A program made the position numbers and the translations under genes. Positions 8,933-21,330 of a DNA stretch of 64,000 nucleotides are shown here, piece after piece (position 1 is the stretch's first letter; every line of letters starts with the position of its first letter). Source of the DNA: Podospora bellae-mahoneyi (lineage: Eukaryota; Ascomycota; Sordariomycetes; Sordariales; Podosporaceae); the NCBI RefSeq assembly GCF_035222275.1, contig NC_085883.1:2542001-2606000 (forward strand), given 5' to 3'. The notes under the pieces were generated by a model. It searched no databases. It saw only the letters and a program-made list of their open reading frames with translations, and was not told where the DNA came from.

Positions 8933-11900
8933 CCTGGCTGCGGACGGACTGTTATCTCGACGGCGAAGCGTGGCGAGAGAAGAAAAGGACGGGGAGGGTG
9001 TCGGCTTTAGTTCGGGTCGTGGTTCGCATCGTCAGGGCATTAGAGGGCGGGAGTAGATTGTCGGGGTCGGAGAAATTGAGCTGAAGCAATGCGGAATGTG
9101 GAATGCGGGCCCGGTATGGCACTGTCGCGTCCTTGCCGTCAACAGCTTCGCCGTTGTTCACCTGGGGAAACAATACCGAGCCTGTAGGAAGGCAGCCGGC
9201 GCGCAGAAAGCTGCTCCTCCTAACTAATGCGAAGTCGCTTTCACTTGTTGCGGAGCCCGGCACGGGGAGAGCGAGGACAACTCCGTTTGTCGTGGAGTCA
9301 ACGCGGGTGGGCTGCAGCTGACAATGAGGAGACCCACAGCACAGCGTGACAAGGGCTTTCAGCCTTTGAATTCGTCAGGATGGGGTCGCAATGGGCCGTG
9401 GCCGGGTCGTGATTGTGGCCGTTGCTGTGGTCGTCGAGAGGAGACTATCGCAACCCGAGTGAGGGCAAGGGAGGACTGTGAGTGGAAGGCCGTTTGCCAA
9501 AACAACACCGCCTTTAGCTTCTCTCTCGTCCCAAACACGCGCAGCTGCAGGCGCAATTCCTCCTCCTTCAGGGAAAAGGGAAAACAAAAGACGAAAAGGA
9601 AAGAATAGGGTAGAGTAGAGAGAGAGAGTAAGGAGAGATTAAAGGTCGTGTCAAAACAAGCAACCGACGACGGTACTGGGGACGGCAGCAACGAACGCCG
9701 AGCCAGCAGAGAACCTTGGAAGGGGAGAAAATAGACGGTAGGTTGTTGCTGCGATGCCCAGGAACTGGGACTGGGGCGGGCTGCGACTGTGGGGCCCTCG
9801 GACAGTGCGGGCGTTTCTGTCGCTTCCTGGGGGGGCTTGCTCCAGGTCCTTGCTGCAACACGCTACCTCAAGCATTCTCGGGTACCGTACGGCGCGAGCG
9901 ACTCAGAGAGGCCTAGCGATGTGCACACACTCTTTTTACTGGCCTCTGGTTGCTTGGGGTACGCGCATCCTCCAACTCCCCCCAGACGCACGCCATTGCG
10001 CAGTTCAGTCAGCCACTGGCCGACTGCCAGCCAACCTCATGCAACAACAAATACCGCCAGTCAAGGGAGCTTATGGATAAGAGATCCTCTCACGTCTGAG
10101 ACTGGGGAAACCTGGTTCATGGCTCTCGTCTGTCTGTCTTCCCCTCTTCTGGCCATCCGACCACCTGCGGAACTGGCCGAGACTCCCAGGTTTATATGTA
10201 CGCCCTCCAACCACCACGGACGAACGAGAACACCTCCTCTGAAGCAGAGACACATCACCGGAGACAGAGAAACGCCGTCCGGCCTCACAACCGGCCGCAG
10301 GGAGGATGCTGGGACTCGAGAGCTGGGACCACCTGGGACGGGACCGCCTGAACATCATGCAGTTGCAGACTCATTTACAGGTACATACAGGCACTGTCAG
10401 GCACAGGCACGCGCATCAAATCCATATTATCATCTACAGATAAAACGCCCCCCACACGCAACGACGTTGCTAAGCTTACTTGAGGAGCAACGGCTCCCAA
10501 AACAGCACTGGCCCCGAGGCAAGGCGATCCAAGATCCGATGCAAATCCAGCCCAGTTGCTGCTTGGTTGGCCTGAGGCTCGTCCGTTTAGCGCTCCTTTT
10601 CCCACTTTTACTTTGTATGACGTTTGGACATATCTTTTGTCCTTAACAACTGTCCACCCGACCCCGACATCTAACAGCCGGTTGGCCAATCTACCCGCCA
10701 CCACAGAGCAGAAAACCCGGGTACTTTGCTTCGAAACTAAACACGAGCCAGAAGCCGAGACTGCCGCCTTCTTGCCGCTGGTGCTGACCTGCTGTATATC
10801 AAACAGCCAATATATAATACCAGATCTCGGCCAGCCAAACACATGCATGGGAGAGCCATTCGCCCGTCTGCAGGGTTTCAACTATCTGTGCGCCAGTATT
10901 GAGCCGTACCAAACACTCTCTCGTCACCTTTTTTTTTTTATTTAATACCTCTGCAACAATTATCTACTTGTATTCAAATACTGATTTCATGATGCTTCCG
11001 CCCAGGCGACCTGCAGCGAATAGCTGCATCTATGAGCCAGCCCACTTGACAAGAAGGATCAGACTACCAGCCAACGACAGCCAGACAAACCTGCATTGCT
11101 TGCATGAGAAAACAGGCATGCGGATGATCTGCTTTCTTTCCCCTCCTTCCCACACTCCACACTACTCCGTTTTTTGCTCTCTGCTAGGTTTATCAAGTTC
11201 CCAGTTCCCAGACTGGCGGGCTCCTGACACGTAGGACCATCCACATGGAACAAGAATGGATTGGCAAAGGAGGTTCTGGAAATGTTCGTGATACCCCGCA
11301 AAATCCTAGACCCGAAAGAGACTATCTTCCAATGCATAACCAACTTGATTAATTGACACACTCCACTAGACGCCATCCCAAATACCGTGCAGGACAGTAG
11401 TGTCCCAACCATGCAGTACTATTTCAAGTCTGAAAAAGACAGATGACACAAGGGCGTCATCCCATCCGTTTTCCGTTCTTGTCCGCCCAGAACTTTTCAA
11501 CCTTCGTCTAGTGTCTGAAAAATCAGTGGATGCCAGTTGATGAACCCGTCAAGTTGCCCTTACACAACACCAAACTATTACACAGGTTTGACCAATACAC
11601 AAGGCATCACAGCATCGAAGTGCACAACACCACGCTAGCAGGTTACGGCGGTACGCTTCTTCTTCCGTGATACCCTTCTGTTTAGAGGTTGTGTATTGGT
11701 ATCACGCACAACAACAAGTCGATGTCATCTTGAATTTTTTTCCCTCTGTATGAGACAGACAGATGATCACCCATTGAGACAAAAGAGATCTGAGCCCTAT
11801 GCTGCCCTTTCCCCGTCACCGACATAGATCAACGTGGGCTGGGGCCTTAAGGGACTTTTTTAACCTCAGACCTTGTCAGTGCTTTTTTGTCGATCGAATA

Positions 11901-14900
11901 AGAAAAAAAAAGAAGGCAGAAAAGAAAAGTTCCCTCGAGTGAGATATGTCTTGCATCAGACAGTGCACAGTGCTTGCCTTGTCGGTCGTGATATGTGGTC
12001 GTGCTACGCAGCAAGTCCTAGTCTCACTCTTATCTTACCCTCATGGCTGACATGACATCCCAGCCATGCGAGCAAAGTGAGCGACGATCCCGCCTCCCTG
12101 ACCTCCCCGTCTCGGCCCGGGAGAGAGGTGTGGGCGGCAGGCAAGATCATTTCCTTCCCACGCATTTGTTCCCTTGTCTCGGGGGGTTCAATATGTAGCT
12201 ATTATTGCCCCGTTTCGCTCCGTACATACATAAGTTATTTAACTTGACCACTTTTGTTTTGGTTTTCCTCTGTGCCCCAGAGATACATCCCATCCCCCAT
12301 TTCCATCGGATATCTCCTTTGGTGCAACCCTCGTTCTCTCTCGAAGCCCAATGGAAGTACCCAATCCACCCATCCCGGAGAAATCTCCTGACTTCCGGCG
12401 CCTGTGGTGGTTGCCCTCCATCAAATCGACTGGGGCAAGGCTCATCCTCGCCTCTTGGAACTGCATCTACGCGGCAGCCTTTTTCAGCCCGACGAATATG
12501 TATGTATGGGGTATCTTGTGTAGGCTTTCGGCAGGTGAGGTAGGCAGGTAAATGCAAGCACCCAACTGCAAGGGTCAGGGTCCCTCACCCATCATCAACT
12601 CAGAGTACCATTGAGGCTTTATTTCCCCCGGGCTATTGTTAGAAAACCCCCTCCTTCTGTAAGGCGTAGCACACACACACACATACATGATACAAAACAC
12701 AACCCCATCACCTCGACAACCGATCTCAGTGTTCACCTACCTCAGACAGCAGGTTGATCCAACATCTGTCAATGCCAAACCACCGCCGAGCATTTTCTAG
12801 AATTTCTTATTACGGTTAACGCTCAGACTCCCTTGAAGATCAACAAGAAAGGGAAAAAGCAAGAACGCGGCCGTTGTGGACAAAATCTGAAACAAGCAAC
12901 GGCTCTCTCTCTCTCGTAAAATACCCCTTGTCCGGTGAAAGGTGGGGTTTAATCAGCACTACGGCTTACCGCCGGGACACCCATCGCCAGGAGCCTGGCT
13001 AGGCATCACGGCGTAGCCTCCTGTTGGTCACGGGCCTAACCTACTTTGGCATTTCCATCGAAAAACATCAAAATCACCAGTGGCAGCTCACATGGACAAC
13101 CACATACATTTGCAAGGCCAAAGGTCGGTCAAAATAAGCCAAAATAAGCGTAAAATGAAGGGAAAAGGCCTGGAGATTCAATATAAGAAATACTTCAATA
13201 TACATCGCAGCTTCGAGAAATATTAAAACGCATACTTAGGCAGGGTTACAACTTGAACGGCCTCACCACACTATCTAACTCAAAACTACCACCCAATTCA
13301 ACAGCCAATTCAACAGCCAATTCAACAGCTACTAGTCTTGCAATTACAGCTAGCCTAGTAATACGAGCCTTAAAGCCTTTACCTACTACACAGGCCGGGC
13401 AGGGTGGAAACAGTAGTGGTTAGAGATAGTTATAGGTAGTATTAACTACTGCGGTGGAAGGTGATTAAAATATTCGTTGTTGGATGGCCCCGCACGAAAT
13501 TACAGTTGATTTTAGTGTGTTTTGACCGTTTTTCGATGTTTGTGGGATCTTTTGATGTGATGCCTAGTTGGGCTCCACTGCCAGCCAGTGCTTACCGTCC
13601 TTCTCGGATCATCAGCCCCGTCCATTGTCCTTACGTACGATTTGTTTTACTTCCGCCGCTATCTCGGAGCGGGAGCGGGCATCGAGTTCATCGGTTTTCC
13701 GCACATTGTCGGCATCAATCCGTGAGGAGAGGTAAGGTTACGGATACAACCCCCAAAACCCCGATGACGTTGTTGTAGTCACAACCCCAGACACTTCCAA
13801 GAGATTGCCCTGTGGAGAGAACCCCTCCCCGGAGCTTGCCAACATCCAACAATTGACAAGCCAGGGCATGCCAGCAGGCAAGGCAGGACAAGGGGAGATG
13901 AAACGCCTGATGCTGCTTGAGCAATGCTTTGTTGGAGGAGAGGAAGTTCAACGTTGTGGTAGAGATACCTATTCCTGTTGTCAAAAAAACCTCCCTCGTA
14001 AAGATCATGGCTAAAAGGAAGGAAAGACGGTTGTGAAACCGGGCCACCACAGCTTGCTTCCCGGCCTTACGGGTTGGAACAAGAAACATTAATTGTTCTC
14101 TGATATATGGGCTCGGTTGTTCACCTGCGCCGGGTATTCACCGAGGACTGTAGTAGTATTCGTATGATGTTTCCTTGTTTGAGAGAGGGTCTTTGCTGCA
14201 GTCATCAAGGAGCTTGGAAGAATAAGTAGCCGAGTTGTGTTGCTTTGTCGAAAAGGAGGCTCTGGGGGGTTCACGGGCCAACAAAACCAACATGAAAACA
14301 TGGGGAGAAATCCTAATTCAGATCCTGCCAGTCAAAATGCGAGATGCGAGAGAGGCAGAATCAATTGATGGAGAGGGGCCGTCGTTGTAGATAGAGAGAG
14401 TGGTCTTGGGTTGGAACGACACGCAGCGATTGGTGCAACACGCTCAGTCGCGCAAAAGAAGAGAAGCGGCCTGAGCCGCGTTTCCGATCGCGTCATTCCA
14501 CTTCTGGAAAAGCCAAGGCTCGCCTTGCTGGGCACAGGGCAGGTTGGACAGTGTCGACAAGGGGAGTAAGATGTACTGTGCTAGAGTTGGAGCTGGGGTT
14601 GGAGCTGTGATGAAGATTCCCTGTCTGCGACGTTAACAAACGGCGGCGCTTAGGGGGATGATGGTTGTTGTGATGAGGTGAACACCGAGAGAACCTCGCT
14701 TGCAGAGAACACACGGAAGACTGAGAAGTAAGATCATGTCGGAGATGCCTCTCATTCTGGAAGTTTGGAAGATTGAACTCGAGCTGACAGCTCTTCCTTG
14801 TCAAACATGGACCAATCAGCGGCCAAGACCGCCAGCTGACCGGCGGCTGCAGCACAACGACAATCTCCGCTCCAGAGAATTCTCAGCATGCAACAGCACC

Positions 14901-15034
14901 CGATTGCACAAGTGGCATACGATTCAAACGACACTGAAGGATATCAATCAGAAGCTCGCCAAGTGGTGATTTTACCCTATCTGATAAGCAACGCCACAAT
15001 CACATTTGCATCACCCCAGAATTTACCGCCCGCC
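8933..15034. other. Long gene-poor intergenic region
   Basis: This stretch of about 6 kb lies between the 5' ends of two divergent genes. The open frames here, for example 9789-10646 on +, lack ATG-supported, protein-like sequence and I do not call them. The part at 8933-9700 is probably the leader and promoter of the minus-strand gene. A 12-bp unit repeated three times lies at 13294-13329 within an AT-richer patch (13180-13460) that could be decayed repeat DNA. I found no tRNA or known ncRNA. Confidence 0.55.
13294..13329. repeat. 12-bp tandem repeat, 3 perfect copies
   Basis: The unit CAATTCAACAGC is repeated three times without mismatch in a low-GC patch. Confidence 0.9.
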
Positions 15035-17347
15035 ATGGACGCCGAAATCAGATCGGTCGTGCCGAACATCGACCCCGTGATTTCCGAGTACTCGGCCGGC
15101 TACCTGACCCATGCCTCCACAGCTTGGTCCGGGTCCGGGGACGAGGAGGCCACCGGCCCGTCTCCGCTCGACGAGGCTGCCAGTGCTATCACCGACCTGC
15201 TCGTTTCTGCCTCTGGCAACCCCAGCCCTGCTCAGCGAGAGAAGATCCAAGGTCTCGTTCAGAAGTGGGTGGACAAGTATGCTGCCGCCACCGACAAGCT
15301 CGATAGGAGAGGCCCTGCCGTCCGGCGTCTGGACCAGACCATTCAAGTGAGCTCGCAAAGGAACATGTCCTCGACTCTTGCCGTCGCCACTGGTGGTGTT
15401 GATCTGGAGTCGGCCAATGTCAGGAAGGTCGAGTCCAAGGTCGATAAGAAGAAGCTCGAGAAGGCCGAGAGGAAGATTGCCGCCAAGCAGAGCAAGAAGA
15501 CCTACAAGACGGTCGAGTATGAGGCTTCGCGCCTCCTTAACCAACCAGATAACACTCAGTCGTATGAGGATTTCTACATGGCTGTCAACCCGCTGCAGCT
15601 GGGTGGTGCCCAGAGCGGCAAGTCCAAGGATATCAAGATCGACAACATCGATGTCTCGATTGGTGGCAGCAGAATCTTGACCGATACCACTTTGACTCTT
15701 GCCTATGGTCACCGCTACGGTCTCGTTGGTAACAACGGTGTGGGTAAATCTACTCTTCTGAGAGCTCTGTCTCGAAGAGAGGTACCTATCCCGACTCATA
15801 TCTCTATTCTGCACGTCGAGCAAGAGATTATGGGTGATGATACCCCAGCCTTGCAGGCCGTGTTGGATGCCGATGTTTGGCGCAAGGTGTTGTTGAAGGA
15901 ACAGGCCGTATGTTTAATTTTCCCAACCTATTAGGGCAGTTGCTAACAAGGCAAACAGGAAATCACAACGAAACTGGCAGACATCGAAGCCCAGCGTTCT
16001 GGTATGGCAGACACTGCAACGGATGCCGCGAGATTAGACAAGGACCGTGAAGCCCTTGACAGCCGGCTTGGCGATATCCAGGGCAAGCTTGCCGAAATGG
16101 AATCCGATAAAGCGGAATCCAGGGCTGCCAGTATTCTGGCTGGTCTTGGTTTCTCACCTGAAAGACAACAGTTTGCCACCAAGACATTCTCTGGTGGTTG
16201 GCGTATGCGTCTGGCTCTTGCTAGAGCTCTTTTCTGCGAGCCTGATCTTTTGCTTCTCGACGAACCGTCCAACATGTTGGACGTTCCGTCTATCACCTTC
16301 CTTTCCAACTACCTTCAAGGCTACCCCAGCACCGTTCTTGTCGTATCTCACGACAGAGCCTTCCTCAACGAGGTGGCAACCGACATCATTCATCAACACT
16401 CCATGCGTCTCGACTACTACCGTGGTGCCAACTTCGAGTCCTTCTATGCCACCAAGGAGGAGCGGAGAAAGGTGGCTAAGAGAGAGTACGAGAACCAGAT
16501 GGCACAGCGTGCCCATCTCCAAGCATTCATCGACAAGTTCCGTTACAATGCCGCCAAGTCATCGGAAGCTCAATCCCGTATCAAGAAGTTAGAGAAGATG
16601 CCTGTTCTCGAGCCTCCTGAGGCTGAGTACAGCGTGCACTTCAAGTTCCCAGATGTCGAAAAGATGACCCCACCAATCGTCCAAATGTCCGAGGTCACCT
16701 TTGGCTACACACCAGACAAGATTCTTCTCAGAAATGTTGATTTGGATGTTCAGCTCGACTCCAGAATTGGTATTGTTGGACCCAACGGTGCTGGTAAGAC
16801 AACAATTCTCAAGCTTCTCATCGGAAAGCTACAGCCCACATCCGGCACCATCACTCAGAACCCTCGTCTTCGTATTGGCTTCTTTGCCCAGCATCACGTT
16901 GATGCTCTTGATCTCAATGCCAGTGCCGTCACCTTCATGGCCAAGACCTACCCTGGCAGGACGGATGAAGAGTACCGTCGCCAGCTGGGTGCCTTTGGCA
17001 TCACTGGCACAACTGGTCTACAAAAGATGGAACTTCTTTCTGGTGGTCAAAAGTCTCGTGTTGCTTTTGCTTGTTTGGCGCTTACCAACCCTCACATCTT
17101 GGTTCTGGATGAACCTTCCAATCACTTGGATATTGAGGCCATGGATGCCTTGTCCGAGGCTCTACAGCAGTTCCAGGGCGGTGTGCTGATGGTTTCTCAC
17201 GACGTTACGATGTTGCAGACAGTGTGCACGTCGTTGTGGGTTTGTGATAATGGCACGGTGGAGAAGTTCCCTGGTGATGTCCAGGCTTACAAGAAGAGGA
17301 TTACTGCACAGGCCGATGCAGCTGGTGTTGCGAAGCAGCTCCTTTAA
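15035..17347 (+). CDS. gcn20: GCN20-type ABC-F ATPase (activator of Gcn2 signalling)
   Basis: Exon 1 is 15035-15907, the intron is 15908-15958 (GTATGT, branch TGCTAAC, acceptor ACAG), and exon 2 is 15959-17347, giving 753 aa. Yeast Gcn20 is 752 aa. It has an N-terminal helical region that in yeast binds Gcn1, a basic KKKLEKAERK segment, and two ABC ATPase domains. Domain 1 has Walker A GNNGVGKST near 232-240, signature FSGGWRMRLALARA (368-381), Walker B LLLLDEP (388-394) and SHD. Domain 2 has GPNGAGKTT (565-573), LSGGQ (651-655), LVLDEP (672-677) and SHD. There are no membrane spans, as expected for soluble, ribosome-linked ABC-F proteins. With Gcn1 it promotes activation of the eIF2alpha kinase by uncharged tRNA, upstream of the CPC1 protein encoded at 1.7 kb. 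An in-frame ATG at 14888 would add 49 residues, but the 15035 start matches the yeast N-terminus. Confidence 0.95.
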
Positions 17348-18045
17348 GTTTGATTATATAGCATAAATGATATGAACATCAGAAGTTTTTTTTTTTGAAG
17401 CATTGTGTGCCTTATATCAGGCAGTTTGTTTGATACGGATAATGATGAATAATATTGAGATGGGTGAATAATTATGAGGTCCAATCATTTGCCATGTTGC
17501 TCTCGGGCGAAAGAACTGAGTCGTTCCTGGCCGGGACATCTTCCGCTGCTCGACTTGTGATACGGATTATAAAGGCCATATCCATGCATGACGGCGAATT
17601 CCTATCCACATAGCCAGCATCTGATATCAATAATAACATATCCCTCAAAACCAGTCTGGTGATGTGTTGTCAAAGGTGTTCTCAGAGGCTTGGTGTGTGA
17701 GGTTAGTTTGGGCCAAACGCGACTAGCGCGTCGTGGTTCCCCCTCCCAAATCTGGCGAATGAGAGTAAACAGTGGACCACGCAGGGACCACCCGGCAGCT
17801 GGGACTTTCCCCGATTCTTCGTTCCATTGGTGGTGCCTGATCCCCACTTGGCAGCAGTGGCAGCAGCGGTGAACAGTCGTCGCCTTTCATTTCCTTGCCC
17901 CCAAAAATCAACAAATCTCTCCTTTCCCCTACCAAAATCTCCACCGGCTGCTTTTCAGACCCGACGTCGCCTGTTGTCCACCTTCGACCTTCTTCACTTT
18001 TTTGTCGTCAAAGTCGTAAACCACCATCCCAGTAAAACCGCCAAA
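17348..18045. other. Intergenic region between gcn20 and beta-tubulin
   Basis: This holds the gcn20 3' end and the beta-tubulin promoter. An inverted CCAAT (ATTGG at 17826-17830) lies about 216 bp upstream of the tubulin ATG, followed by a CT-rich leader (17880-18000). I see no gene. Confidence 0.6.
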
Positions 18046-19918
18046 ATGCGTGAGATTGTAAGTTATCGCCAGCTCCATGCCCGAGAACCCAAAAGACACG
18101 TCCCTGTGGCTTTTTTGGTCCCTGACCCAAAACCCCACCCTCGGGATCACGCCGCAGCAGAGCTTCCTGGGACGACCTCAGGTCGACTGAGGGCTGCCAT
18201 GGCGATGGTGCAGTAAACAATATCATGACGACGATAGCTAACCGTTGTCTTCTCTTCAACAGGTCCATCTTCAGACCGGTCAGTGCGTAAGTAACCGGTC
18301 GACTCGAATCCGTCTACCACCACAGCTTGACCGTACTGACACTGCCCTTTCAGGGTAACCAAATTGGTGCCGCCTTCTGGTATGTCAAACCACGCTTGCG
18401 ACTTGGGAGTCGATAATATTACAAGTGATTGAAACTGACACCTTCTAAGGCAGATTATCTCCGGCGAGCACGGCTTGGACAGCAATGGCGTGTATGTGTT
18501 ATCGTCGGGCCTCGCATCATTCGAATAACCACTCACCGCTCCCATAGGTACAACGGCACTTCCGAACTCCAGCTCGAGCGCATGAATGTCTACTTCAACG
18601 AGGTACATACCAACACGATGCCTTCACCGCTGTCACATCACCATATCATGGCTAACACCTTTGTTCCTTCAGGCTTCCGGCAACAAGTATGTTCCCCGCG
18701 CTGTCCTCGTCGATCTCGAGCCCGGCACCATGGACGCTGTCCGTGCCGGTCCCTTCGGCCAGCTCTTCCGCCCCGACAACTTCGTCTTCGGCCAGTCCGG
18801 TGCTGGCAACAACTGGGCCAAGGGTCATTACACTGAGGGTGCTGAGCTTGTTGACCAGGTCCTCGACGTTGTCCGTCGTGAGGCCGAAGGCTGCGACTGC
18901 CTCCAGGGTTTCCAGATCACCCACTCCCTTGGTGGTGGTACCGGTGCCGGTATGGGTACCCTTTTGATCTCCAAGATCCGCGAGGAGTTCCCCGACCGTA
19001 TGATGGCCACCTTCTCCGTCGTGCCATCGCCCAAGGTTTCCGACACCGTTGTTGAGCCCTACAACGCCACCCTCTCCGTCCATCAGCTTGTTGAGAACTC
19101 CGACGAGACCTTCTGCATTGACAACGAGGCTCTCTACGACATCTGCATGCGCACCCTCAAGCTCCCTAACCCCTCGTATGGTGATCTCAACCACCTCGTC
19201 TCCGCCGTCATGTCCGGTGTGACCGTTTCTCTCCGTTTCCCCGGCCAGCTCAACTCTGATCTCCGCAAGTTGGCTGTCAACATGGTTCCTTTCCCTCGTC
19301 TCCACTTCTTCATGGTCGGCTTTGCTCCCCTGACCAGCCGTGGCGCCCACTCTTTCCGCGCCGTGTCCGTTCCCGAGTTGACCCAGCAGATGTTCGACCC
19401 CAAGAACATGATGGCTGCTTCCGACTTCCGCAACGGTCGTTACCTCACTTGCTCTGCCATCTTGTAAGTTTTACCAGGCTTCATTAATTGACCAGCAAGT
19501 TCCAAAGTATACTGACTCTGTTTCTAGCCGTGGCAAGGTCTCTATGAAGGAGGTTGAGGATCAGATGCGCAACGTGCAGAACAAGAACTCGTCTTACTTC
19601 GTTGAGTGGATCCCCAACAACGTCCAGACCGCTCTCTGCTCCATCCCTCCCCGTGGCCTCAAGATGTCGTCGACCTTCGTCGGTAACTCTACTGCTATCC
19701 AGGAGCTCTTCAAGCGCATTGGCGAGCAGTTCACTGCCATGTTCCGTCGCAAGGCTTTCTTGCATTGGTACACTGGTGAGGGTATGGACGAGATGGAGTT
19801 CACTGAGGCTGAGTCCAACATGAACGATCTCGTTTCGGAGTACCAGCAATACCAGGATGCTGGTGTTGATGAGGAGGAGGAGGAGTACGAGGAGGAGGCC
19901 CCCGCTGAGGAGGAGTAG
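18046..19918 (+). CDS. tub2: Beta-tubulin
   Basis: There are seven exons: 18046-18057, 18263-18286, 18354-18379, 18450-18491, 18548-18602, 18673-19463 and 19528-19918, giving 446 aa. All six introns have GT-AG ends, five of them in the first 160 coding nt, which is the typical fungal beta-tubulin layout. The protein starts [21 protein letters not shown] (MREI is the autoregulatory N-terminus), carries the GTP-binding GGGTGAGMG (140-148), and ends in an acidic Glu-rich tail. It polymerises with alpha-tubulin into microtubules. Residues tied to benzimidazole resistance look wild type: His6, Phe167, Glu198 and Phe200, so the gene predicts drug sensitivity. Codon use is strongly biased to C-ending codons, as expected for a highly expressed gene. 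I am very sure of the identity. Confidence 0.97.
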
Positions 19919-21330
19919 AACACCAACGACGTGTCCCCTCTACTACCGGCGGCTGGCCTACAGGATCATGCCGGCGTTGATATTGAGCATCATCCACTAG
20001 GCGGCTTGTCGACGGATCGTTTATTGGCTTAAGGATGACTAACCCTGTTTGGAAGCGTTCTTGACGTGTAGCCCTTTTTTGTTGGTGGATAATGGATTAT
20101 TGATTATATCAGTTGGGCCCGCCGTTGAAAAAGCTGCTTCTGTGACATCTTTCTTTTTGCCCCGTGCCTTCAGTTCTTTATTGCGATGGAGCCGGTGTTT
20201 CGTCGGTGGGGGGTTGATCCGGTCAAAATACTAGACATGGAGGCAGGGTCCGTCTGGGATGGCCTCCTTTTATTCAAACATAGTACATTAGAAAATATAT
20301 GCGCACGCATGGTGGTAATTACCATTGGGGTTTTTTTGCTTGTTTAGCCTGTTGGGTTACTCCTGTGTGATCTTGCTGTGTGATGTTGTTTGTGATTACT
20401 GGGGACCTGCTGGGTGTGGTCTCTAACGTGGACATACCTTAGCATGAGGGCTAGGTGTGTGTATATTTTTGAGTCAAGATCTACAGTTATTCATCTGGTG
20501 GCCAACGAGATGGGTTCTGACCGCCTCCTTAGGATGTGTGGTACTTGTTTATGGTATCACTTCGGGAATGGGACAGACTTGGAGGTAGGAGAGAGTATGA
20601 GCGGCTTTGAGCTTTCTGGCCAGAGGAGGGAGGAGCTTGAAACCGGTAGGGTGTGTGGCTTGGAAAAGGGCGGTTGTTATGGTGTCCGGGGGAAGGGGGT
20701 CACTGGAGATCATTGGTTTTGCGGTGAGGTTCAGGTAGGTGTGCAAGATACGGGCCGGCAGTTCACTTGGGTTGATGGCCGCGCTTTTTTGGAGAGGGAG
20801 ATAGATGCTGGGAGAAAAGCTTGGGGGCTTAAAAGATGGTCAAACTAATTCTCTTTAAAAACACTTCTCAGCTATCTTTCAAAGTCTATTTAGTCGGTAC
20901 TTTTCAAGGTCTATCAACTGTCTATCAAGGAACGGTTTTTGGATACCATCTTGCGTGAGAGACCCATAATCCTCAACATCCTTCTGTGGTACTATTCAAT
21001 ACATACATATACACCCCCTGTCTAAGAAGATATTTACATGGACATTTTCTTGGCCACCTTTCCATGCCCCCCACCCCCCTTTCCCTTCATAGCCCATCCC
21101 AGGCTACCTATGCTATTATTTTCCATCCCGGTACATATCCTCATGTTTTGGTTGTCCACCATGCAATTCGCCCCCCTAATCCCCTTCCCCCTTCAAACTC
21201 CAAAGTGATTTGCCTCGCCCCTATGCACAACTGTTTATAAGAAGCCAAAATGCGCGCACCGTTTTCCTTCCTTCCACTATCTCGACCCAGAAACAAAAAC
21301 TAAACGCCATGAAACCATTTGTCGGACCCG
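19919..21330. other. Intergenic region between beta-tubulin and the kinase (convergent 3' ends)
   Basis: I see no supported gene. The open frame at 20414-20848 is not protein-like. A small repeat element related to the 3.7-kb MITE lies at 20833-20952. Confidence 0.55.
20833..20952. mobile_element. Short MITE-like relic related to the 3.7-kb element
   Basis: The element is about 120 bp, bounded by inverted 8-mers (AAGATGGT at 20833-20840, ACCATCTT at 20945-20952). Its core is degenerate tandem units containing TATCTTTCAAAGTCTA-like sequence that resemble the core units at 3757-3856. It has no coding capacity. Relatedness is judged by eye. Confidence 0.4.

Noticed and set aside
9789-10646. 285-codon + strand frame
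   Set aside because: The composition is Pro/Thr/His-rich with no regular codon preference, no domain and no ATG at the frame start.
10375-10881. 168-codon minus-strand frame in the spacer before gcn20
   Set aside because: It has no recognisable domain, overlaps an equally long frame on the other strand, and sits in low-complexity DNA.
15023-15823. 266-codon antisense frame on gcn20, and a similar 232-codon frame at 18652-19350 on beta-tubulin
   Set aside because: Both are shadows of highly biased coding sequence on the other strand.
20414-20848. 144-codon + strand frame
   Set aside because: The sequence is not protein-like and runs into the repeat element at 20833.
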